The notes under the pieces: model-generated
The model's input: only the letters and a program-made list of their open reading frames with translations
Told to the model about the DNA's origin: nothing
Databases searched by the model: none
Made by a program: the position numbers and the translations under genes
Assembly (NCBI RefSeq): GCF_000425265.1
Contig: NZ_AUDC01000010.1
Coordinates: 620,001-684,000 of the forward strand
Reading direction: 5' to 3'
Source: Maridesulfovibrio zosterae DSM 11974
GTDB taxonomy: Bacteria > Desulfobacterota > Desulfovibrionia > Desulfovibrionales > Desulfovibrionaceae
Length of the DNA: 64,000 nucleotides
Shown here: in pieces, positions 35,508 to 44,486 of the stretch
How positions within the stretch are numbered: position 1 is the first letter of the stretch
Layout of the letters: the number at the start of each line of letters is the position of its first letter

Positions 35508-36010
35508 CACGTACTACAAGTGGAAGTCCAAGTACGGTGGCATGGAAGCTTCCGATATTCGCCGCCTGAAGGATCTTGAAGAAGAGAATCGTAAACTCAA
35601 GAACATGTTTGCCAACTTGAGCCTTGAAAACAAAGCTCTTAAGGATGTCATAGCAAAAAAGCCTAAAGCCAGCTGAGAAGCGTGAGCTTGTTGACTACCT
35701 TCGTAACGAATTTTGTCTCAGTATTCGACAAGCATGCTGTGCGTTGCGTTTAAGCCGCTCAGTATATTGCTACGAGCCGAAGCCGCGGATGATTCGTTAA
35801 TTATTGAAAGGCTTCTTAAGCTGGCTGACCGGTATCCCCGTTACGGGTTCAGAAAATTATTTTTCCTGCTACGCAAGCAAGGACATCGCTGGAACCATAA
35901 AAAGGTTTATCGAGTTTACTGCATGCTTAAAATGAATTTCCGGCGAAAGGGTAAGAAACGCTTACCATCCCGGAGTCCTCAAACATTGGCAGTTCCGCCG
36001 AATGTCAATG
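35508..36010 (+). pseudogene. IS407-type OrfA C-terminus plus OrfB N-terminal half
   Basis: ATYYKWKSKYGGMEASDIRRLKDLE...LKDVIAKK is the OrfA zipper region (its N-terminal HTH is missing). OrfB follows with LKPAEKRELVDYL...LSRSVYCYEPKPR, then a frameshift near 35790, then DDSLIIERLLKLADRYPRYGFRKL and KMNFRRKGKKRLPSRSPQ. It ends at about 36010. Confidence 0.85.
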
Positions 36011-36081
36011 TATTCGGGGTTCGGGTTACAGTTTATTTAACAAAATTAAAACTAAATGTTAAATTTAAAAAGAGTTCTGTG

Positions 36082-37905
36082 CTAGTTCACAATAAACCAA
36101 TATGGGGTAGATTCCATGAACACTTCAGTTCCTTTTTCCCTGTATGCACCAATAATGTAGCAAGTCTCTCCTGTTGACTCAAAGGTAATATTTAATTTCG
36201 GAACATTGGTAGATATTCTTCTGGCCTGTTTTTTAGTTACATTTACAACTAGCCACGTATATTCTAAATCTCTTATTTTAGAGAAAGGTGTAAATTCGAA
36301 AATATATTTACCCTGATCTAGGCTTGTTGGATTAATTGACATTTTAGGTTCATTAAGCTTTATGACAACAAGATCGCCATCAGCAGCTACTGATCCTTCT
36401 GCTGGATATATAGGCATACTTAAAGCTTTTGTCGAAGCTCTTATGAATTCGTCAGTTGTTGATATATGGTTTATTTTATAACCTAATAAGGACATTATCA
36501 TTGAAAATTTATGACTTTGGTTAGGTCTACTCAGGCCAACAAAATTACCAGAATATCCAGAATTTAATTCATCAAACGGGGAATTCGTTTCTAATTTTAA
36601 AACTTTATTGGGTAATGTGCCAATAAGTGCAATTTTAGAACTTGCTGAGAAATTGCTTGTTTTTTCTACCCTAGAAAAGATGCGGTTTACTGTTGAAAAT
36701 GTCGCGCGAGTGATAAGAGCAGCTTTATAATATTGAGTATTATCCCTATTGCAAAACATAATAATGAAAATCATAATTACTATTGAGGATATATTTTTTG
36801 TCCAATTTGAAAATTCAGAGACAATGGTAAATGAAAGGATAATAACTATAACTATTCCAAAGGTTTGTAGGATGTTGACTTCGGCAAGAGGGGCAACGAA
36901 AATTGTAACAAAAGCCATAATAAGCGTTAAAATTATAAGTAAATAACGGATGACAATATTTATAATTTTTTTTCTAGTAAAGTTTTTGAATTCAGATCTA
37001 AATGTAATTAGGAGGATACTTAGGCAAAGTATCGTAAGGAGAAAAACGTAAAAGCAATTTGGCATTCGGATAAAATTATTATCAAAAAAGCGCCAGTATG
37101 TAGTATATAGTTTTTTTATTGTAGAAAAAGATAGACTCACACGACCCATTTTATCTGCACCTTGATTCGCAGCAAGTCCAGTATGATAATACAAAGTGGA
37201 AATTTTTACTGCAACAATGTATAATGTCGCCGATACTATCCCAAACAGTATAAATCTCGATGTTTTCTTTAATAAATAAGTGATTTCTTTTTTCTTAGTC
37301 AGATCATTACGAAGTGCGTATATGATAAGAATAGAAGAACATAGAGTCGCTGCTACAGATAAATAGGCTTGGTATGATCCAAGTGAAAGCATCAGAAGCA
37401 CTGAACCAATGAAAAAATTATACCACCCTTCTTTATTTGCATAATATACAGATAAGGTTGATAAGAAGGCAGCAACGCCATAGACTAAAATAGAAAAAGT
37501 ATAAGTAATACCGACAGAAAATGCAGGGTATGAAATAAATAAACCAGCTATTAGCGATTTTGTAATTGTAGATTTAGTTGAAACTAAATTAGCAATAAGA
37601 ACACCAGAAGACGCAACAAGCAAAATAAAAAGTAAAACCTGAAAAAATTGAAATGGCTGGCATTCGATGCTTCCATAAATTATATCTGAAAAAAAACGTC
37701 CTGAAAGAAAAAAACCTATAAATCCACTTAACGAGCTATCTTCATTTACAAAAAGATTAACCAACGCTGATCCGTGAGCACAAAACCCTATAAAAATTGC
37801 AAATAAGAATGCGATTCTATCACTTTTCGTAATATTTTGAAAACTATTGGTAATGAAGTCACCAAGATCAAAATCTCTAATTTTTAAAAGAAAATCTGTT
37901 TTCAT
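36082..37905 (-). CDS. GtrII-like membrane glucosyltransferase
   Basis: 607 aa. About ten N-terminal transmembrane helices and a periplasmic C-terminal domain (from about residue 430). The start (FCAHGSALVNLFVNEDSSLSGF, then GRFFSDIIYG) matches the pattern of the GtrII / 'glucosyltransferase domain' family that adds side-branch sugars to surface glycans from undecaprenyl-phosphate donors. Donor synthesis would need a GtrB: the local one at 32916 is broken, the other is at 3586. Last gene of a minus-strand operon, ends against the IS remnant. AT-rich. Confidence 0.7.
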   Translation of the reverse strand: MKTDFLLKIRDFDLGDFITNSFQNITKSDRIAFLFAIFIGFCAHGSALVNLFVNEDSSLSGFIGFFLSGRFFSDIIYGSIECQPFQFFQVLLFILLVASSGVLIANLVSTKSTITKSLIAGLFISYPAFSVGITYTFSILVYGVAAFLSTLSVYYANKEGWYNFFIGSVLLMLSLGSYQAYLSVAATLCSSILIIYALRNDLTKKKEITYLLKKTSRFILFGIVSATLYIVAVKISTLYYHTGLAANQGADKMGRVSLSFSTIKKLYTTYWRFFDNNFIRMPNCFYVFLLTILCLSILLITFRSEFKNFTRKKIINIVIRYLLIILTLIMAFVTIFVAPLAEVNILQTFGIVIVIILSFTIVSEFSNWTKNISSIVIMIFIIMFCNRDNTQYYKAALITRATFSTVNRIFSRVEKTSNFSASSKIALIGTLPNKVLKLETNSPFDELNSGYSGNFVGLSRPNQSHKFSMIMSLLGYKINHISTTDEFIRASTKALSMPIYPAEGSVAADGDLVVIKLNEPKMSINPTSLDQGKYIFEFTPFSKIRDLEYTWLVVNVTKKQARRISTNVPKLNITFESTGETCYIIGAYREKGTEVFMESTPYWFIVN

Positions 37906-38000
37906 AGTTTAACTCGTTTTGATGTATTAATATAAAAATAAAATGGTTAGCGGATCTATAAATTAAAATTAAAATTTTGAAAAGATATTAATGTTCATGC

Positions 38001-39833
38001 TTACTCCTCCAAAAACATCTTACAACTCAAAAAAGAGAACAGAAATTTACTGTAGCTGTTGGATAAAGTTTCTTCCTGAAGTAGTCTTTCAATTTTCTCC
38101 TTTTTGATTACGTCGAAGATTGGGCTGTCATCGAGCAATTGTTCGCGTACAGCCTTATTTTTAACATCTAGTAGTTCAAGGATTGAAGCGTTAAAGCCAA
38201 CTTTACGCCTGCATTCGATAATGGAATCGGGGACTATGCCTTTCATAGCATCGCGCAGTACTTTTTTATTATATCCGTCACGGATTAGATGTCTGGTAGG
38301 AATTGTATTGCAGAAGTCTACCAGATTGCGGTCTAAAAACGGTGACCGGTTTTCAATTGAACGGTACATGGCGTTCATGTCATCTTCATGCAGGATCACA
38401 GGAATAGCTTCATAACAAAGTTCATTAAGCATTCTGCTTCGCATTGTATCTGCACAGTATTTTTGCTCACTGAATTCTTCTGAAAAATCATCTTTTAAAA
38501 ATTGGGCAAAAACATCGTTGTTAAGATAGATGTGAGTCCGTTCGTTTTCATTATTCACGAAAACTAGAGGGTCCTGAAGAACCGGGTTGCGCACAATTGG
38601 CTTTATGTGCCGTTCCCAGTTTTTAAGAGTTTCTTCATAAAGCCCATGCTTCGCATTTTCTATATACATCTGAGCTATATGCAGGCTGTAATGGTCATAG
38701 TATCCGGAAAATATTTCATCGGCGGCAGTTCCGCTTATTGAAACCTTGTATCCATTACCTGCGATCGCCTTCATTAAGAGGCCATGTACATAGTACGAGA
38801 TCGTATAAATAGGAGCATCGTGGTACCTGACCAGATTGCGCATGCCTTCCAGGAATCCATCAGTACATAAGGGGATGGCTGTATGTTTAACGCCCAGAGT
38901 TTTTTTAACTTCATTAACAAGCTCTTCTTCGGCGTAGCGAGCATCTTTACTTACAATTGTGAAGCCGTGAACATCATAATTAAGTTCTTTTTTTGCGATG
39001 CTGATCAAAGAATTAGAGTCAACTCCTCCGCTCATACAAAAAGCAAGTGGCACGTCAGCACGCAAGCGCAGTTTAACTGAGTTTATTAACTTCTCACGAG
39101 TAGTGGATACTGCTTCCTCGTACGTCATAGTCTCATTTGGGGTGAATTGTGGTTTCCAGTAGCTTTTAATGTTTTTTTGACCTGCTGTGTCAATTCTCAT
39201 AAAAGAGGCCGGAGAAAGCTCTGTAATGTCTTCGTAGAAGCACTTGCCACTTTTATATAGAGATTTATAGCCATTAACCAAAAAACGTTGGATATGAGTG
39301 ATATCAGCTTTAAATTCTCGTCCGGAAAGGGCCGTGATGAATTTTACTTCTGAGGCAAAGAAGATACCTTGTCCATTGTCATAAATATAAAGAGGCTTTT
39401 CCCCAAATCGATCACGACAAAGGATTAACTCACCACTGCGTTCATTATACTTAGCGAATGCCCACATGCCTTCGCAGGCATCGATGCTTTCCATGCCATT
39501 AATGCTGAGTTGAGCCAGCAAAATTTCTGTATCGCTTTCTGTTTTTGGATTGAATCCATTTTGTTCTAGGGATTTAGAAAGTTCTTTGTAGTTATAAAGC
39601 TCTCCGTTGAAAGTCAGTATATCCTGTCCAATTTTAAACGGCTGGGCAGAGCGCATATCAAGATCAATAATAGAAAGGCGTGAGTGCAGCAGGCAGACAT
39701 GACGGTCTTTGCCAAAGGAATGACTATAAGTTCCTGTCCCGTCCGGGCCGCGCCGGTCCATAACTGAAAGGCAATGGTCCATGCGTCGTTTAGAAATAAT
39801 TTCTCTGCCGATATAACCTGCGATCCCACACAT
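38001..39833 (-). CDS. asparagine-synthase-like glutamine amidotransferase (second of three)
   Basis: 610 aa. Cys2 glutaminase start (MCGIAG), conserved glutamine-site residues (NGELYN), PP-loop MSGGVDS near residue 265, and DDMNAMYRSIENRSPFLDR at the C-terminal side. Same architecture as the proteins at 18124 and 56806. The ATG start overlaps the last base of the NeuB-family gene's stop, so it is coupled to the nonulosonic-acid genes and may amidate a carboxylated sugar such as an uronic or nonulosonic acid (inference). Confidence 0.87.
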   Translation of the reverse strand: MCGIAGYIGREIISKRRMDHCLSVMDRRGPDGTGTYSHSFGKDRHVCLLHSRLSIIDLDMRSAQPFKIGQDILTFNGELYNYKELSKSLEQNGFNPKTESDTEILLAQLSINGMESIDACEGMWAFAKYNERSGELILCRDRFGEKPLYIYDNGQGIFFASEVKFITALSGREFKADITHIQRFLVNGYKSLYKSGKCFYEDITELSPASFMRIDTAGQKNIKSYWKPQFTPNETMTYEEAVSTTREKLINSVKLRLRADVPLAFCMSGGVDSNSLISIAKKELNYDVHGFTIVSKDARYAEEELVNEVKKTLGVKHTAIPLCTDGFLEGMRNLVRYHDAPIYTISYYVHGLLMKAIAGNGYKVSISGTAADEIFSGYYDHYSLHIAQMYIENAKHGLYEETLKNWERHIKPIVRNPVLQDPLVFVNNENERTHIYLNNDVFAQFLKDDFSEEFSEQKYCADTMRSRMLNELCYEAIPVILHEDDMNAMYRSIENRSPFLDRNLVDFCNTIPTRHLIRDGYNKKVLRDAMKGIVPDSIIECRRKVGFNASILELLDVKNKAVREQLLDDSPIFDVIKKEKIERLLQEETLSNSYSKFLFSFLSCKMFLEE

Positions 39834-40843
39834 TAGATAACATCCTCGGTTTTGAACAATTCGCCGTCAATAAGATTACGAGTAGCTTTTCGTCCAATAA
39901 TCATTGCTGATTTGTCCGGGGTGATACCAGTACCAGGGCGTACCCAACGAATATTGTCAGATTCAACTATAGAGCCTTCGGCAATATTTCCACGGGCAGC
40001 AGCGGAACGTCTGATAAGGACGCGGTTACCTGATTCACAGTTGGCGACAGTAATATCACCGGAACCGAGCAGTGCTTCTGCTGAACGTATTTTTTCAACC
40101 ATGAGTTTGAATTCATTTGGATCAGCGGAAAGCTGGTGGTCTCTGAATTCAGAATAGTTTTTATCAACAGTAAAATGTTTTTCAATGATTCTGGCCCCAA
40201 GGCCGATGCTCAATACAGCAGCATCAATGCCGAGAGTATGATCTGAATATCCGGCGACATACCCTGTTTTTGCAAGTGTGGATACAGCTTTTAAGTTGGC
40301 TTCATTTACAGGAGTAGGATAGCTGGATACACAGTGCAGCAAAGCGAGTCCGGGAGATTTAATGCCGGCTTTTTCCCAGCAGGATTCTATATATTTGCAG
40401 GAATTCAACACTTCTTCTTCACTTGCCGCGCCTGTAGACATTATGATCGGTTTTCCTGTTGCAGCAATTTCTTTTAATAACGGGTAGAAGGTCACATCGC
40501 AGGAAGCCACTTTAAAGGCCGGAACAAACTTGTTTAATTCTCTAACTGTTATTTCATCAAAAGGAGAGGACATGAACAGTGCTCCTTCCTTTTTAGCTAA
40601 AGCGGAAAGTTCAGCAAACTGCTCGTAGGAAAATTGGAATTTTTCAAGCATAGCCAGTCTTTCTAGTTGATCAGAAGAGACCAGTTCACATGGAACGATG
40701 GTCTGAAATTTAACTGCATCAGCGCCAGCAGCGACAGCCTTGATGACCATGTTTTTGGCCAGCTCAAAGTCCCCTTCATGATTATTGCCGATTTCAGCAA
40801 TGATGAAGATTTTTTTGTCAGTATCAAAATTTGAAATTTTCAT
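39833..40843 (-). CDS. NeuB-family nonulosonic acid synthase
   Basis: 336 aa. TIM-barrel NeuB domain with IAEIGNNHEGD, AVKFQT, MSSPFDEIT, STGAA and GYSDHTLG, then a C-terminal SAF (antifreeze-like) domain with RSAAARGNIAEGSIV and RPGTGI. Condenses phosphoenolpyruvate with a 6-carbon amino sugar to a sialic-acid-like 9-carbon acid. Whether the product is neuraminic, legionaminic or pseudaminic acid cannot be decided here; the neighbour set (GNAT, aminotransferase, SpsF-like cytidylyltransferase) resembles spore-coat SpsE/SpsF loci. Confidence 0.92.
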   Translation of the reverse strand: MKISNFDTDKKIFIIAEIGNNHEGDFELAKNMVIKAVAAGADAVKFQTIVPCELVSSDQLERLAMLEKFQFSYEQFAELSALAKKEGALFMSSPFDEITVRELNKFVPAFKVASCDVTFYPLLKEIAATGKPIIMSTGAASEEEVLNSCKYIESCWEKAGIKSPGLALLHCVSSYPTPVNEANLKAVSTLAKTGYVAGYSDHTLGIDAAVLSIGLGARIIEKHFTVDKNYSEFRDHQLSADPNEFKLMVEKIRSAEALLGSGDITVANCESGNRVLIRRSAAARGNIAEGSIVESDNIRWVRPGTGITPDKSAMIIGRKATRNLIDGELFKTEDVI

Positions 40844-40854
40844 GCGTAAGTCTC

Positions 40855-41562
40855 CTAGGATCGGTCCGCGTGACGGTGAACTATATATTTTGTTTCAAAG
40901 GGCATAAAATCTGCTGCACTATAGCAACGCATAGATGCAATATTCGCAATTTGTGTCCCAACATTGAGGGTATGTCCAAGATATTCATTTTCAAAGTAGC
41001 TGAGCAGCGATTGCCCTATGCCCTGTTTCTGAAAGGCTTTTGAAACGCAGACCAGATCTATGATTGCTTTTTTGTTGTCACTGTCATGGATAATGCTCAG
41101 AAAACCGGCTACCTTGCCATTTTTTTCGGCAATAAGCATGTCGTCACCACGCTTGTTCCTGAAATAATTTGCAATCCATTCCCGCTTGATCTCGTTAGCA
41201 ATGGAGTTTGGAATCAGCGGGTCTAAATGAAATCTCGTGTATAGAAAATTTTTTTGAGCAATTGCACAGACTTCATCTTCATCAGCAGGGAGAGCATGTC
41301 TCAGAATCAGCTCATTCGGAATAGAGTCTATTTTTTTTACGGCCTTTTTTTCAAATGAAATTCTGGTATCTACCAGATTAAAGCCGTGTTTTTCAAGAAA
41401 ATGTAATTCCTCAACATCGTCTGTTGCTGTAAGTCCGTATATAAAACCATACTCGTTGAGTTGCTGCAGGATTGTTTTAGAATCCATAAGTTCTGCAACA
41501 GAAGTAAGTTTATAGCATTCAACGCCGAGTTTTTCTGAAATCCATTTGTCGTGCTTCAACAT
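40855..41562 (-). CDS. GNAT acetyltransferase (WecD-like)
   Basis: 235 aa. A divergent N-terminal GNAT-like domain is followed by a catalytic GNAT domain with TRFHLDPLIP and the acetyl-CoA loop VSKAFQKQGIGQSLLSYF. This two-part layout and the RFHLDP motif resemble WecD, the dTDP-fucosamine N-acetyltransferase. It probably acetylates the 4-amino group made by a DegT aminotransferase. First gene after a strong terminator, so it probably begins a transcript with the NeuB and AsnB-like genes. Confidence 0.78.
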   Translation of the reverse strand: MLKHDKWISEKLGVECYKLTSVAELMDSKTILQQLNEYGFIYGLTATDDVEELHFLEKHGFNLVDTRISFEKKAVKKIDSIPNELILRHALPADEDEVCAIAQKNFLYTRFHLDPLIPNSIANEIKREWIANYFRNKRGDDMLIAEKNGKVAGFLSIIHDSDNKKAIIDLVCVSKAFQKQGIGQSLLSYFENEYLGHTLNVGTQIANIASMRCYSAADFMPFETKYIVHRHADRS

Positions 41563-41591
41563 GGTGTACCTCTATCTTTATTGTTTATGCT

Positions 41592-41626
41592 AAAAAGCTG
41601 CGCCTGCAAAAAAACAGGCGCAGCTT
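41592..41626 (-). terminator. strong rho-independent terminator dividing the minus-strand operon
   Basis: A perfect 12-bp stem (AAGCTGCGCCTG with CAGGCGCAGCTT) around an 8-nt loop; on the minus strand it runs into a T-run (complement of TAAAAAG at 41591-41597). It lies 23 nt after the aminotransferase stop and ends the transcript led by the regulator at 51246. Confidence 0.9.
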
Positions 41627-41648
41627 ATGATTAGTTCTATCTAATAAT

Positions 41649-42794
41649 TTAGAATACTTCTTTGAGGCCTTTTTTAACGACTTCAACAATATATTCCATA
41701 TCTTCAATATCAAGATGAGGAGCAACCGGCAGTGCTATTGAACCATAGCTGATTGCGCTTGCAACAGGGAATTCGTCACCTGTTACAGGGTATTTTTCTT
41801 TGTAATATGTGAAGTATGGTACAGGGCTTGGATAGTAAACACTTGTGCCTACACCCTGATCATTTATGAATTTAACCAACTTAGAGCGGTCCTGACGGAT
41901 ATCTTCGTTCAGAATCATGCTGAAGCAGTAATAGCTGTTGGTAAAGTCTTCACCTGCTTTTTCAAAAAGAGTGATTCCTTCAACTCCTTCAAGTCCTGCA
42001 TACAGAGCTTCGAAGTTGGCTTTTCTTTTTTCTAGAAAACCGTCAATGCGTTTCATCTGCTCTATACCGATGGCAGCCTGCAATTCATTCATCCGGTAGT
42101 TGAATCCGAGATCGGTAACATCGTAGATACCCGGTTCTTTGCGCTCAGTTACATTACGGTCTACACCGAATGCTTTTTTATGGACCAGGCGTTTGGCGAG
42201 GTCTTCATGTTTAGTAATGACAACGCCGCCTTCAGCCGTTGTGATATGCTTGACCGGGTAGAATGAGTACGCTCCGGCATCGCCCCAAAGACCTACATGG
42301 CGGCCTTTATAGCGTCCGCCAATGGCAAGAGCACAATCTTCAATTACTTTCAGACCGTGTTTTTCTGCAATGGCACAGACTTTATCCATAGCTACGGGCA
42401 GACCGAGAAAGTGGACGACACTGATAGCTTTTGTACGCGAGGTAATGCGTTCTTCAATTTTATCAATGTCGATGTTTCCGCTTTTAATTTCAGCATCAAC
42501 AAATACAGGTTTAGCACCGCAAAGTTCAACAGCGTGGGCTGTTGCAACGTGAGTCTGTGCAGGAACAATAACTTCATCGCCAGCTTTAAGACCCATATCA
42601 AAATAGCAAAGGTGCAGACCTGCTGTGCATGAAGATACAGATACGGCAGCATTAGCGCCTGTGTAAGATGCAAAGTCAGCTTCAAATTCTTTTGCAATAG
42701 GGCCATGAACCAGCATGGTTCCCTGCAAAACTTTTTGAACGGCATTGCGTTCTTCATCACCTATAATTGGGCGCCCGAAAAGAATTTTTCTCAT
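41649..42794 (-). CDS. PLP-dependent sugar aminotransferase (DegT family)
   Basis: 381 aa. SCTAGLHLCYFDMGLKAGDEVIVPAQTHVATAHAVEL, PLP Asp in IEDCALAIGG, Schiff-base Lys in SFYPVKHITTAEGG, and RMNELQAAIG are all present. Transaminates a keto-sugar nucleotide. In the neighbourhood of a Gfo/Idh oxidoreductase (42804) and an SpsF-like gene it probably belongs to the nonulosonic-acid or a related deoxy-amino-sugar branch. Last gene before the terminator at 41592. Confidence 0.9.
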   Translation of the reverse strand: MRKILFGRPIIGDEERNAVQKVLQGTMLVHGPIAKEFEADFASYTGANAAVSVSSCTAGLHLCYFDMGLKAGDEVIVPAQTHVATAHAVELCGAKPVFVDAEIKSGNIDIDKIEERITSRTKAISVVHFLGLPVAMDKVCAIAEKHGLKVIEDCALAIGGRYKGRHVGLWGDAGAYSFYPVKHITTAEGGVVITKHEDLAKRLVHKKAFGVDRNVTERKEPGIYDVTDLGFNYRMNELQAAIGIEQMKRIDGFLEKRKANFEALYAGLEGVEGITLFEKAGEDFTNSYYCFSMILNEDIRQDRSKLVKFINDQGVGTSVYYPSPVPYFTYYKEKYPVTGDEFPVASAISYGSIALPVAPHLDIEDMEYIVEVVKKGLKEVF

Positions 42795-42803
42795 GACTAA
42801 TCC

Positions 42804-43802
42804 TTATAAATATTTAACGGTTTCAGCTTTACCGGATTGCAATGAGCGTTCAACGGCAAAACAAACAGACATCGTATCAAAAACATCATCGCCGCTAATA
42901 AGCGACATTTCTTTATCATTTAAAATCGAGTCCACATATGTGGAAATTACTTTCCAGCGTTCTTCACGGGCTGGATAACCATTTACAGCTTTGCGTAATG
43001 GAGCATCGTGCTCGCGTGACTCAGTCCATACGCTGCCAAGCGGGGAATGGCTGAATGTGGACTCTGTCCCGAAAATTTCAACTTTGTGATAATGGGGATG
43101 GGCACATCCTCCATTAGCAGTAATTTTGGCAGTAAGTCCGTTTTTGAATTTGAGCAGGATTACAGCAAAGTCGTCAAAAGGAAATTTAACATCCTGTCCA
43201 CCTATATTATTGCCGTATGCAAAGACTTCTACAGGTTTTTCTCCATAAATCCACATCAAAATATCAATCATGTGTACTGCTGCACCATATACGATGGAGA
43301 AAAAGTCCATTTTGCTGCGCCATCCGCCATTCATCTTATGCAGGCGGCCCCATAGATAGTCCCCTTCCATGTGGAAGATCCGTCCCATTTTCCCATTTTG
43401 CACTGCCTCTTTTACACTTATAAATAACGGTGCTGTGCGCAGGCAGAGGTTTGAGCTTAAAAAATTACCGCTTTCATCCAGTTTTTTCCTGATATCCATT
43501 GCCTCATTTTCAAAAAGACACATGGGCTTTTCAGCAAACACATGCATATTACGGTCAAAAGCCTTCATTATCTGAGGGTAGTGGGTATCGTCAAAACCTG
43601 CAATAACCGCAATATCCAGATTTTCATCAAGCAGTTTATCCGCATCAGTGTATAGTCGTGCTTCGGGGACAGTTTCGGAAACTTTATTAAGTTTATCGGT
43701 GTTGAAGTCACAGATTGAAACAACTTCACAATGCTCATTTGCTGCAAAGTTTTTTACGTGGGCTTCGCCTACACCAAGGCCTATTACACCAACTTTAAGC
43801 AT
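42804..43802 (-). CDS. Gfo/Idh/MocA-family oxidoreductase
   Basis: 332 aa. Rossmann start VIGLGVGEAHVKNF, EKPMCLFENEA (family Lys in EKP) and a C-terminal beta-sheet domain with GGCAHPHYHKVEIFGTE. NAD(P)-dependent sugar oxidoreductase; substrate unknown. Four-nt spacing to the SpsF-like gene upstream and 9 nt to the aminotransferase downstream show one operon. It is not close to the WbpB-like protein at 30759 by eye. Confidence 0.85.
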   Translation of the reverse strand: MLKVGVIGLGVGEAHVKNFAANEHCEVVSICDFNTDKLNKVSETVPEARLYTDADKLLDENLDIAVIAGFDDTHYPQIMKAFDRNMHVFAEKPMCLFENEAMDIRKKLDESGNFLSSNLCLRTAPLFISVKEAVQNGKMGRIFHMEGDYLWGRLHKMNGGWRSKMDFFSIVYGAAVHMIDILMWIYGEKPVEVFAYGNNIGGQDVKFPFDDFAVILLKFKNGLTAKITANGGCAHPHYHKVEIFGTESTFSHSPLGSVWTESREHDAPLRKAVNGYPAREERWKVISTYVDSILNDKEMSLISGDDVFDTMSVCFAVERSLQSGKAETVKYL

Positions 43803-43805
43803 TGA

Positions 43806-44486
43806 TTATCCTTTACCCAGAAGGGCCATTTTTTCTTGCCAGCCATATTCAAAATGTGGCTTATTCATCATGTGAACCATTTTTTCAAAGGAAAGAAAGT
43901 CCTTTGCTGTATCTACTGAGAGCTGGATTTCACCGTAATTAGGATTTGATTCCATACTGTATGATTTGAGTGAATCGATATTGCGGTATAGTTTGACTGT
44001 CACATGTTCCTGCTCATGTTCATCCATTCCGCATTCTGTCATTTTTTTGTACGCATTTGCTGAGACAACTTCTACAGACTGTCCCTTCGGGTAGCTTCTT
44101 TTGATTACGTTAGAGACAATATCGTAATCTCCGGATTTAAATATTTCAACAGCTTCATCCACCAGGCGATAATCAATCAGGGGGCTGTCACCGCAGATTC
44201 TTACAAAAGCAGTCAGTGAAAATTTGTCAATTGTTTCAAGAAAACGTCCTGAGACATTTTCAAGTGACCCTCTGTAAACCGGATAGCCGCTTTGTGCTGC
44301 ATATTCGGCTAAGGGCGCATCTGATTCGAGGGTAGATGTAGAGAGAATCAGTTCATCAACTTGAGAGCATTTTTCAAGACTGGACATGACATACCAGATT
44401 AATGGTTTGCCATCGGCTTTTTTCATCATTTTACCAGGGAGTCTGCTGGAGCTCATTCTTGCCTGAACGATTATACCGATTCGCAT
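43806..44486 (-). CDS. SpsF-like cytidylyltransferase
   Basis: 226 aa. The nucleotide-binding start IIVQARMSSSRLPGKMM and RICGDSPLIDYRLVDEAVE are hallmarks of the SpsF (COG1861) group of cytidylyltransferase-like proteins. In spore-coat and glycan loci they accompany NeuB-family synthases and probably make CMP-activated nonulosonic acids. The start codon lies inside the end of the ABC transporter gene (16-nt overlap). Confidence 0.85.
   Translation of the reverse strand: MRIGIIVQARMSSSRLPGKMMKKADGKPLIWYVMSSLEKCSQVDELILSTSTLESDAPLAEYAAQSGYPVYRGSLENVSGRFLETIDKFSLTAFVRICGDSPLIDYRLVDEAVEIFKSGDYDIVSNVIKRSYPKGQSVEVVSANAYKKMTECGMDEHEQEHVTVKLYRNIDSLKSYSMESNPNYGEIQLSVDTAKDFLSFEKMVHMMNKPHFEYGWQEKMALLGKG

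Larger units (their letters stand above)
35248..36010. mobile_element. scrambled remnant of an IS407-type IS3-family element
   Basis: Two pieces of one element in opposite orientation. 35283-35505 (minus) holds the 3' half of orfB, and 35508-36010 (plus) holds the 3' half of orfA and the 5' half of orfB. The break in orfB is complementary: the plus part ends at PPNVN and the minus part starts at GEGARLKTFNV, which are near neighbours in an intact OrfB. CCTAAAAACTAATGG at about 35253 looks like the terminal repeat. Nothing else is seen in the 35239-36081 gap. Confidence 0.8.

Noticed and set aside
36011-36177. Extension of the plus-strand IS frame into 36.1 kb
   Set aside because: OrfB similarity stops at about 36010 and the rest overlaps the 3' end of the GtrII-like gene on the other strand.
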